A stretch of 7,272 nt of DNA from an uncultured Selenomonadaceae bacterium (GTDB lineage: Bacteria > Bacillota > Negativicutes > Selenomonadales > Selenomonadaceae): contig CAJOPK010000086.1 of NCBI GenBank assembly GCA_905236255.1, positions 1 through 7,272 of the forward strand. The letters run 5' to 3'. Shown here one piece after another: positions 1 to 5,538 of the stretch. The position numbers and the translations under genes were made by a program. Each line of letters begins with the position of its first letter. Positions within the stretch are counted from its first letter, which is position 1. The notes under the pieces were generated by a model. It did not search any database. It was not told where the DNA came from and saw only the letters and a program-made list of their open reading frames with translations.

Positions 1-1780
1 AAATTTTCCACGCCTCGCGCCAGCATTTTTCCAACCCGTTCATATATTTCCTGCCGTCCATTAAAGCGGATTTTAAAAGATGTTCCCTGAGTCCCGCATG
101 ATAGCCTGCGATAAGTTCTTTTCTTTTGCCGATCTGAACGGCTTTTTTGACGTACTCCATTTGACTTTGAGCGATCAATTCCTTGCAATCGGCGGCGGTC
201 AAAATTGAGGATGCAAGCCGGGATCCGTGAGTTTTCCCTCGCAAAGTTACAACCGGAACTCCCATATAAAGTGCTTCGCAGGTCGTCAATCCGCCGTTGT
301 AAGGAAAAGAATCGAGAGCAATGTCAATATCCCGGTACTGTTCGAGATAATCCGGACTGTAAGGACGCATTTCGACGCGATTCAACGGAAAACTCATTTT
401 TTTCAATCTTTCCAGCAAAATTTCGCGCCCGGATTCCACACTGCAAATTTTATTTTTTATGACCAGAACGGCATCGGGCATTTCGTCCAAAATTGCCCGC
501 CACAAATATAAAACCTCGTCGCCGACTTTCGCAAAATTGTTGAAACTTCCGTAAGTGACGTAACCGTTTTGCAATACCGGAGCTTTTACTCCGGCGGCGG
601 GCATATCGCGAATAACCCCCGGCGCATAACACAGACAACAATTTTCCGTGCGAAGAATTTTTTCCGTAAATCCCGCCGGCTGTTCACGTTCCGGAAGGCA
701 AATTTTATCCGAAAGAAAAAAATCTATCGCGTCAAGTCCGGTCGTTGCCGTGTATCCGATTGCCGAAATTTGAATCGGTGCAAGTTTCAAAGCCATGAGA
801 GGAAGGCAGGAATTTTGCGTGTGACCGGAAAGGTCTATCAAAATATCCGGATTGTCTTCACTTATAAGCCTGGAAGAAGTCCTGAAATTTCTGCCGCCCA
901 AATCCCGCCAGGAAACTCTGTTTCGCTTGAGTTTTTCGGTAACCGCATCTTTTTTGCCGGTGTTGTAACAAGTTACCGAAAAATTATCCGTATCAAAATC
1001 CCGGATCAAAGGCAAAACGAAATTCGCGACGGCATGCCGGCGAAAATCCGGAGAAATATATCCGATCTTTAATTTTTTGTCGGGGGAATATTTATGTTTC
1101 GAGTGGTTGAAACGTGTGACGTTTGCAAAAAAAGAACTGTATTTTTTTGCGGTATCTTTCATTACGGTCGGCGAAACTTCCCGGTAATTCAGGAAAAACA
1201 AATACTTTGAATAGAGTTCGGCGGCATCTTCGTCTTTTTCGGCAAGTTCGCTTGCTTCGCGCAGGGCATCGGCGGCGGCTTGCGGATCTCCCGCAAGATA
1301 AAGCCCGTTTGAAATAAATCGGAGTGCTTTATATAAAATTCTCCCGCTCAAAAAAATCCTTGTATTGACTTCTTCTTCAAGCAATTCTTGTGCATTGTTT
1401 TTTTCTTTTTGGTTCGGGGCAAATTTGCGGCGATTCTCAAACCAAAACTTTTTCAGTTTTGCAATATCGTTTTTTGAATCTTCGATAACGGATTTAAGCA
1501 GGGAAAATTCTTCCTTTAAATCAAAATTTTCTGCGGCAATTCCGCCGATTACGAGCCGGGCGCGAATGTTTCCGGGATCCGTCAAAAGTGCATCGTGTGC
1601 CAAAATATCCGCTTCGTCGTTGTTCCCCAAATAAAGTGCCGCCTCCGCCATCAGAGCCGGACCGTCCGCAGAATTGGGATTTGAATCGAAAATTTCGCGG
1701 GCAATTACACGCATACCGCGGGGATCGCCGTCAGCCGCAAATTTTTCCGCCAAAACAAGTCTGTGTAATTTTTCGTTCAC
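1..1780 (-). CDS. SPINDLY/OGT-like glycosyltransferase with N-terminal TPR-like region (3' end outside window)
   Basis: The frame is open for 593 codons to the left edge with no stop, so the C-terminus is cut by the window, probably only shortly before the true end. The N-terminal ~230 residues are helical with TPR-like stretches (about 41-71 and 152-186). The catalytic half follows: GYISPDFRRHAV (240-251) with the histidine seen in O-GlcNAc transferases, DLSGHT (316-321), APIQISAIGY (334-343), GSFNNFAKV (411-419), and the UDP-sugar site region LDSFPYNGG...TTCEALYMGVPVVTL...THGSRLASSIL (489-527). Family members transfer a sugar from a nucleotide sugar to Ser/Thr of cytoplasmic proteins, in some bacteria flagellin or adhesins; the acceptor here is unknown and no flagellar gene is visible. 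I chose GTG at 1780 because the AAAAGGGGG ribosome binding site lies 7 bases before it; the in-frame ATG at 1786 would have almost no spacing. It has its own promoter and is not joined to the gene before it. Confidence 0.9.
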   Translation of the reverse strand, partial: MNEKLHRLVLAEKFAADGDPRGMRVIAREIFDSNPNSADGPALMAEAALYLGNNDEADILAHDALLTDPGNIRARLVIGGIAAENFDLKEEFSLLKSVIEDSKNDIAKLKKFWFENRRKFAPNQKEKNNAQELLEEEVNTRIFLSGRILYKALRFISNGLYLAGDPQAAADALREASELAEKDEDAAELYSKYLFFLNYREVSPTVMKDTAKKYSSFFANVTRFNHSKHKYSPDKKLKIGYISPDFRRHAVANFVLPLIRDFDTDNFSVTCYNTGKKDAVTEKLKRNRVSWRDLGGRNFRTSSRLISEDNPDILIDLSGHTQNSCLPLMALKLAPIQISAIGYTATTGLDAIDFFLSDKICLPEREQPAGFTEKILRTENCCLCYAPGVIRDMPAAGVKAPVLQNGYVTYGSFNNFAKVGDEVLYLWRAILDEMPDAVLVIKNKICSVESGREILLERLKKMSFPLNRVEMRPYSPDYLEQYRDIDIALDSFPYNGGLTTCEALYMGVPVVTLRGKTHGSRLASSILTAADCKELIAQSQMEYVKKAVQIGKRKELIAGYHAGLREHLLKSALMDGRKYMNGLEKCWREAWKI

Positions 1781-1809
1781 GCGCATGCCCCCTTTTCTTA
1801 ATTTTCCTT

Positions 1810-1840
1810 ATTATACCGGAAGTTTCGACAATCGGCACAA
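1810..1840 (-). promoter_or_regulatory. Probable promoter of the glycosyltransferase gene
   Basis: A perfect TATAAT reads on the minus strand at 1815-1810, 29 bases before the GTG start. The -35 is poor: TTGTGC at 1840-1835 leaves a 19-base spacer. The promoter begins inside the T-tract of the preceding terminator, which supports the glycosyltransferase being an independent unit. The transcript leader would be only about 20 bases. Confidence 0.5.
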
Positions 1841-1872
1841 AAAATCCCCGTCAAAAATTTTGCGGGGAAAAA
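1839..1872 (-). terminator. Intrinsic terminator of the AIM24-family gene
   Basis: On the minus strand CCCCG (1867-1863) pairs with CGGGG (1850-1846). The loop can pair further (CAAA with TTTG, one bulged A), and the stem is followed by A and six T (1844-1839). It starts 10 bases after the stop codon of the AIM24-family gene. A plus-strand T run (1873-1879) also follows the stem, so it could work in both directions, though no plus-strand gene ends here. Confidence 0.8.
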
Positions 1873-1881
1873 TTTTTTTCT

Positions 1882-2571
1882 TCAATCCGAAGAACGTACC
1901 GGGATAAAGGATTTTATCCAACCTTCAAAGGCTTCCGGGTTGCGCGTCTGAATAAGAACCACGCCCGGTCCTTTGAATCTGCAGACAAAGCCTTCTCCGG
2001 AAGTCAAACTCGAAATCCAACCGGAAGATGCTTTTTCAACCTTATAATCCATGTAATCCGGCCATGCGACAAGATGACCGTTATCGACCAATATCTCTTC
2101 GCCGGCTTCCAAATTTATCGGATGGATCATTCCGTAACTCGAAACAAAAACCGTCCCTTTTCCGGTGACGTTGAGAATGAAAAAACCTTCACCGCTCAAA
2201 AATCCCCGCGAAAGACTTTGAACTTTCGTATCGACGTTTATTCCTTCGGTGCCGGCAAGAAATCCGTCCTTTTGCACGGTCAAGCCGTAAGAGCCGTCAA
2301 GTTCAACGTCCAAAATTCCGCCGGGCAAAGCATGACCGATTAAAATTTCTCCCGGACCGCGCCGTGCGGTCAATTCCTGGAAAAACATACTTTCACCGGA
2401 AAGAAATTTTCGGGCAAGCCCGCTCAAAATTCCCCCGTCCATTTTTCCTTCAACATCAATCGTCGCGGACATTGCAACCATTGCATCGGATTCGGCTTTA
2501 ATTTTTTCGCCGCGATTTAAATTGAATTTTACGACCGGAAATGCTTCCGGATACAAAATTTCGTACTTCAT
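1882..2571 (-). CDS. AIM24 / TIGR00266 family protein
   Basis: This 229-residue protein has the features of the AIM24 (TIGR00266) family, which is widespread in bacteria and related to yeast mitochondrial AIM24; its biochemical function in bacteria is not established. It is rich in glycine and short beta strands, with no signal peptide or membrane segment, so it should be cytoplasmic. Three internal repeats are visible, each built around SGE[GS]: residues 58-61 (FLSGESMFF), 126-129 (FLSGEGFF) and 191-194 (SGEGFVCRF), each followed by a G-rich strand turn such as RRGPGEILI, GKGTVFV and KGPGVVLI. The pattern suggests three repeated beta units. The ATG at 2571 has AAGGTGAT just upstream. It is a single-gene unit with its own promoter (2616-2646) and terminator (1839-1872). 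The family call is from recalled motifs; the function is left open. Confidence 0.85.
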   Translation of the reverse strand: MKYEILYPEAFPVVKFNLNRGEKIKAESDAMVAMSATIDVEGKMDGGILSGLARKFLSGESMFFQELTARRGPGEILIGHALPGGILDVELDGSYGLTVQKDGFLAGTEGINVDTKVQSLSRGFLSGEGFFILNVTGKGTVFVSSYGMIHPINLEAGEEILVDNGHLVAWPDYMDYKVEKASSGWISSLTSGEGFVCRFKGPGVVLIQTRNPEAFEGWIKSFIPVRSSD

Positions 2572-2615
2572 GTTATCACCTTGACTTAATGTTTTTCAAG
2601 AATTGAATTAAGCGC

Positions 2616-2646
2616 ATTTTATCATATTTTTTGTTCGGAATATCAA
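2616..2646 (-). promoter_or_regulatory. Probable promoter of the AIM24-family gene
   Basis: On the minus strand TTGATA (2646-2641) is followed after 17 bases by GATAAA, or after 19 by TAAAAT (2621-2616). TATGAT overlaps at 2626-2621 but its spacing would be only 14. It lies between the terminator at 2672-2704 and the gene start at 2571, where a new promoter is required if that terminator works. The exact -10 is uncertain. Confidence 0.5.
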
Positions 2647-2671
2647 AATTTACGGAATCTTTTTGCAAAAC

Positions 2672-2704
2672 AAAAATCCCGTTACGTTTTGTGACGGGAT
2701 TTTT
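2672..2704 (-). terminator. Intrinsic terminator after the PHP gene
   Basis: An 11-bp perfect stem, AAAAATCCCGT (2672-2682) with ACGGGATTTTT (2694-2704), encloses an 11-base loop. The A/T ends give a U-tract on either strand, so it may act in both directions. It sits 24 bases after the stop of the PHP-domain gene and marks the end of the spoVS-PHP unit. Confidence 0.85.
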
Positions 2705-2728
2705 CATTTATCACCGGTTCGGAGATTG

Positions 2729-3550
2729 CTATTCGGTTCCACGATAAAACTTTTCCGCAAGTGAATCGTCAATCGTAAATTCTCCGAGATTATCGACATA
2801 TCTTGAGGCCGTACCGTGAAAATCACTTCCGCCTGCGACAAGCAGATTAAACTTCTCCGCCATCTTTGAATATTTTTCGACTTCTTCCGGGAAGTGAAAG
2901 GGATAATAAACTTCAAGGGCGTCCGTTTTTTTGCAAATTTCCTCAACCAGTTTGTCATCGTCCACAAGTTTGGGATGGGCAAGGCTTGCAATTCCGCCCG
3001 CCCCGTGAATTACGCTTATCACTTCGTCCAATTCCGGCAAATAACGCGGTTCGTAAGCGGGTCTGCCTTTTGCAAGCATTTGATCGAAAGCATCGCGAAT
3101 GGTCTTGAAAAATCCGGCTTTCACCAAAGCCCGTGCTATATGAGATCTTCCGACGGATCTGCTGCTGCCGGCAATCTTCAAAACGTCGGCTTCGCGAATT
3201 TCAACTCCGTTTGCCTGTAAATTTTTAACAATTTTGCTGAACCTGTCCCAACGCGCTTCCAAAATCTCGTTAATCATGTCGAGGAGGTTTCCGTCATAAA
3301 TATCGATATTGTAACCGACAATGTGAATGTCGTGTTCCGGATTGTTTGCGCTCAATTCCACACCGGGAATTATTTTCAGATTACCCGTCGAATAAAGTCC
3401 GTTCTCGTAAAGATAGCGGACTCCGTCAACGGTATCATGGTCGGTTACTCCCAAATAAGAGAGACCGACGTTTTTCGCCGCCGCAACAAGTTCTTCGGGC
3501 GAAAAACTTCCGTCAGAAAAATTTGTGTGCGTGTGCAAATCACTTGGCAT
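2729..3550 (-). CDS. PHP-domain phosphoesterase, RNase AM / 3',5'-nucleoside bisphosphate phosphatase-like
   Basis: This is a 273-residue PHP-domain metal hydrolase with the full set of expected metal ligands: DLHTHT..SDG (His6, His8, Asp13), TDHDT (Asp37, His38), PGVELSA (Glu65), DIHIVGY (His76), SLAHP (His192) and GGSDFHG (Asp243, His245). The inserted helical segment (about 95-175, with KGRPAY) is typical of the branch that contains E. coli YciV (RNase AM), which removes 5' nucleotides from RNA, and Chromobacterium Cv1693, which hydrolyses 3',5'-nucleoside bisphosphates such as pAp. Which of these substrates applies is inference; no polymerase domain is attached. It should be cytoplasmic. 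The ATG at 3550 follows a strong GGAGG 8 bases upstream. The 77 bases between spoVS and this gene show no terminator, so the two are probably cotranscribed; transcription ends at 2672-2704. Confidence 0.9.
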   Translation of the reverse strand: MPSDLHTHTNFSDGSFSPEELVAAAKNVGLSYLGVTDHDTVDGVRYLYENGLYSTGNLKIIPGVELSANNPEHDIHIVGYNIDIYDGNLLDMINEILEARWDRFSKIVKNLQANGVEIREADVLKIAGSSRSVGRSHIARALVKAGFFKTIRDAFDQMLAKGRPAYEPRYLPELDEVISVIHGAGGIASLAHPKLVDDDKLVEEICKKTDALEVYYPFHFPEEVEKYSKMAEKFNLLVAGGSDFHGTASRYVDNLGEFTIDDSLAEKFYRGTE

Positions 3551-3627
3551 TATCTTTTCCTCCGTACCTTGCGAGCCGTCTTTTCGACATCACGGCACGT
3601 TCGGTTTCAATACTCCAAGCGGAAAAA

Positions 3628-3888
3628 TTAACGCGGTTCGACTATCAACTTGATAGCCGTGCGTTCGCTTCCGTCAATTTCAATGTCGGTAAACGCAGGG
3701 ATGCAAATGAGGTCTACGCCGTGAGGTGCCACGAAGCCGCGAGCAATGGCAACTGCCTTGACCGCTTGGTTCAGCGCTCCGGCACCTATCGCCTGCATTT
3801 CTGCACTTCCGCTTTCGCGAATGACTCCGGCAAGTGCACCGGCGACGGAATTGGGGTTAGATTTGGCTGATACCTTCAGAATTTCCAT
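3628..3888 (-). CDS. spoVS: Stage V sporulation protein S (SpoVS)
   Basis: This 86-residue protein has the same length as Bacillus subtilis SpoVS and, from memory, a nearly identical sequence (MEILKVSAKS..., AIGAGALNQAVKAVAIARGF, and the end TAIKLIVEPR). SpoVS is a small cytoplasmic Alba-like nucleic-acid-binding protein needed for late sporulation in Bacillus, yet it is also kept in bacteria that do not sporulate, so its presence does not prove that this organism forms spores. The ATG at 3888 has a very strong GAGGAGG 8 bases upstream. It follows ymdB after a 178-base gap, as in the B. subtilis rny-ymdB-spoVS order, and precedes the PHP gene by 77 bases without a visible terminator. A possible tiny ORF stops 17 bases before its start. 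Confidence 0.97.
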   Translation of the reverse strand: MEILKVSAKSNPNSVAGALAGVIRESGSAEMQAIGAGALNQAVKAVAIARGFVAPHGVDLICIPAFTDIEIDGSERTAIKLIVEPR

Positions 3889-3905
3889 GATTCGTTCCTC
3901 CTCTC

Positions 3906-3992
3906 TTATTGCATTAAGTAGCTTTTCAAGTCGATTGCTGCGGCTTCTTCTGCATTTAATGTTACTTGCGGTGCCTTATTCGTCAAACTTAT
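3906..3992 (-). CDS. Possible tiny ORF (26-28 residues) upstream of spoVS, doubtful
   Basis: In the ymdB-spoVS gap a minus-strand frame ends with TAA at 3906-3908, just before the spoVS ribosome binding site. It is preceded by a good GAGGTGAAGGA (4009-3999). The best-spaced start would be ATA at 3992-3990, six bases after AAGGA, which is not a normal start codon; TTG at 3986-3984 is in frame but 12 bases away. The peptide, about 28 residues, contains NKAPQVTLNAEEAAAIDL and ends in SYLMQ, which looks like ordinary amphipathic protein rather than random translation. It may be a small protein, a leader peptide coupling translation to spoVS, or a remnant of a lost gene. No family is recognised. 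Confidence 0.3.
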   Translation of the reverse strand: MSLTNKAPQVTLNAEEAAAIDLKSYLMQ

Positions 3993-4035
3993 GTTAAATC
4001 CTTCACCTCTTTATTTCATTTATGATAATTTGAAA

Positions 4036-4064
4036 AATATACAATTTGCACAAATATCAAACAA
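4036..4064 (-). promoter_or_regulatory. Possible promoter of the spoVS-PHP unit
   Basis: Directly after the ymdB stop the minus strand reads TTGTTT (4064-4059), 17 bases, then TATATT (4041-4036). The -10 is close to consensus and the -35 is weak. The spacer carries a short inverted repeat ATTTG-TG-CAAAT (4056-4045) that could bind a regulator. No ymdB terminator is visible in the gap, so read-through from ymdB into spoVS is also possible. I saw no clear sporulation-sigma signature. Confidence 0.35.
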
Positions 4065-4066
4065 AA

Positions 4067-4852
4067 TCAATCGTCAAATTCATAAATTCTTTCAATTTCG
4101 ATAACTTTATTTGTCCGGTCGTCGATTTTTATGAGAAGTGCGGAGTAAACGCATCGACAAGGCGGAGGAGTAATCTCAAATCTGACGGGCAGTGAAGTCA
4201 AAAATTTTTTTATGACTTCCTCCGGATTTACTCCCAAAATCGAATCCAGTGCGCCGACCATACCCAAATCCGAAATATAAGCGGTTCCGCCCGGCAAAAT
4301 TCTTGCGTCCGCCGTCTGCACATGGGTATGAGTTCCGACGACCGCCGAAACCCTTCCGTCCAAAAAATAACCCATCGCAATTTTTTCGGAAGTCGTTTCG
4401 GCATGAAAATCAACCAAAATTATGTCACATTCGCGGGAAATTTCTTTCAAAATCGTTTCCGCACAAACGAAGGGACAATCAATGGGCTGCATAAAACTTC
4501 TGCCCTGCAAATTTATCACGCCGATATTTTTTGCCTTGTGGGGGTAAATGCAAAAACCCCTGCCGGGCGTATTTTCCGGATAATTTGCCGGACGAATTAA
4601 AAAAGGTTCTCTGTCGATAAAGTTGAAAATATCTTTTTGATCCCAAATGTGATTTCCGGAAGTTACGACATTTGCGCCTCCGCTTAAAAGTGCATTAAAA
4701 GTGGAAGTTGTCAATCCTTTTCCGTGCGCGGCATTTTCGCCGTTGACGACGACCACATCAATATCCTTTTCTCTTTTCAACTTTTCGGTATAATCGTTGA
4801 AAGCAAAACGACCCGGTCTGCCGACAACGTCACCGACCATTAAAATATTCAT
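4067..4852 (-). CDS. ymdB: YmdB family metallophosphoesterase (2',3'-cAMP / cyclic nucleotide phosphodiesterase, TIGR00282)
   Basis: This is a calcineurin-like two-metal phosphoesterase of 261 residues, close in length to B. subtilis YmdB. Counting from the chosen start, the metal and catalytic residues fall at Asp8 (GDVVGRPG), Glu39 and Asn40 (NGENAAHGKGL), Asn67 and His68 (TSGNHIWD), His150 (DFHAETTSEK), and His175 and His177 (GTHTHVQTAD), matching the B. subtilis positions. The enzyme hydrolyses 2',3'-cyclic and 3',5'-cyclic nucleotides; in B. subtilis it influences the choice between motility and biofilm and is encoded beside rny. I start at ATG 4852 because GAGGT ends six bases before it; the TTG codon just upstream (4855) would have only three bases of spacing. 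It follows the unknown 174-residue gene by about 65 bases with no terminator between, so these two are probably cotranscribed. Confidence 0.95.
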   Translation of the reverse strand: MNILMVGDVVGRPGRFAFNDYTEKLKREKDIDVVVVNGENAAHGKGLTTSTFNALLSGGANVVTSGNHIWDQKDIFNFIDREPFLIRPANYPENTPGRGFCIYPHKAKNIGVINLQGRSFMQPIDCPFVCAETILKEISRECDIILVDFHAETTSEKIAMGYFLDGRVSAVVGTHTHVQTADARILPGGTAYISDLGMVGALDSILGVNPEEVIKKFLTSLPVRFEITPPPCRCVYSALLIKIDDRTNKVIEIERIYEFDD

Positions 4853-4917
4853 CAAATTACCTCATTCTCGGGTAAGGTGGAAAGATTTTTTATCAACCGT
4901 CAACCGACCACCAATCA

Positions 4918-5442
4918 TTACCTTGCATAAACCATGACGCGCTCCTGTTCCCGAACGCCGATAAGCCTTCCTTCGATCCGAAGTTGTCGGATATTTGAAA
5001 GCATCTGTTCGAGATAATCTTCCTGCGCCATCAAAAAATCTTCGTCCGGAACCATGTCGGCGGTATCGTCAATAAGATTTTCGCCGAAATAATTTTCGGT
5101 GAGTTCCGTCAAGAGTGAAAGTTCCCGGCTTGTTACCGTTGCCATATCCCGGCGAACATTTAAAAAATATGTTCCGTAAATTCCTTCAACATTGAGCTCG
5201 ATCACCGCGCCGCTTAAACCTTCCAAATGATGAAAAGTTTCGACCGATTCCGCAACATATCCCAAAAAACCTTCAAAGTCGTCATGGGTAAATTTCCCGT
5301 TCAATGCGAAGGAGAGTTCCAACATTTCCGTATTCGGATCATAAGTCACCGATTGTAAAGTCGGATAGACGACAAGGATTGATGCCAAAAGTCTTGTCGC
5401 ATCCGGATTGGGATTTTTGTTTCTTCTAAAAAAATCAAACAT
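4918..5442 (-). CDS. Uncharacterised 174-residue protein between rny and ymdB
   Basis: I do not recognise this family. The protein starts MFDFFRRNKN, then shows an alpha/beta pattern: a helix and strand (15-34, RLLASILVVYPTLQSVTYDP), strands around 39-46 and 79-97 (AVIELNVEGIYGTYFLNVRR), helices at 53-72 and 104-119, and a long acidic helix (about 131-157) before a basic C-terminus (EGRLIGVREQERVMVYAR). It is acidic overall, with no membrane segment, signal peptide, cysteine pair or obvious catalytic motif. The ATG at 5442 has GGAGG 7 bases upstream (5454-5450). It lies just after the rny terminator and runs into ymdB without a terminator, so it is a candidate partner or regulator of the RNA-decay enzymes on either side; this is inference from position only. 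The B. subtilis locus, as I recall it, has no gene here. Confidence 0.85.
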   Translation of the reverse strand: MFDFFRRNKNPNPDATRLLASILVVYPTLQSVTYDPNTEMLELSFALNGKFTHDDFEGFLGYVAESVETFHHLEGLSGAVIELNVEGIYGTYFLNVRRDMATVTSRELSLLTELTENYFGENLIDDTADMVPDEDFLMAQEDYLEQMLSNIRQLRIEGRLIGVREQERVMVYAR

Positions 5443-5467
5443 TTTTCAACCTCCCCCGCTTTGTTTT

Positions 5468-5506
5468 AAAAAAGTTGGGGGAATTATACACTTCCCCCAA
5501 CTTTTT
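5468..5506 (-). terminator. Strong intrinsic terminator after rny
   Basis: A perfect 15-bp stem pairs 5469-5483 with 5492-5506 (core GTTGGGGGAA / TTCCCCCAAC) around an 8-base loop, and reads into a T run on the minus strand. It starts 32 bases after the rny stop codon and ends only 14 bases before the GGAGG of the next gene, leaving no room for a promoter after it. Read-through, or initiation inside it, must therefore supply the next gene. The loop happens to contain TATAAT (5488-5483, minus). Confidence 0.9.
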
Positions 5507-5538
5507 CCTCCGATTTTTACTTTACTCCCAAAAATTCT

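Noticed and set aside
1588..2343. Long open frame on the plus strand (251 codons)
   Set aside because: It overlaps the well-supported minus-strand AIM24-family and glycosyltransferase genes, and crosses a terminator and a promoter; its product looks like antisense translation.
3540..3590. Short minus-strand ORF of 16 codons (MSKRRLARYGGKDNAK) overlapping the start of the PHP gene
   Set aside because: No ribosome binding site is placed for its ATG, and the frame reads through the PHP ribosome binding site; most likely chance.
4856..4917. GGTGG/CCACC arms and a tandem GGTTGA repeat between the 174-residue gene and ymdB
   Set aside because: The arms are only 5 bp with a loop of about 26 bases and no T run, so this is neither a terminator nor a clear operator; TTGACG there has no matching -10.
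5483..5488. TATAAT on the minus strand as a promoter for the 174-residue gene
   Set aside because: It lies in the terminator loop and the hexamer 17 bases upstream is GGAGGA, not a -35. Kept only as a possibility in the read-through finding.
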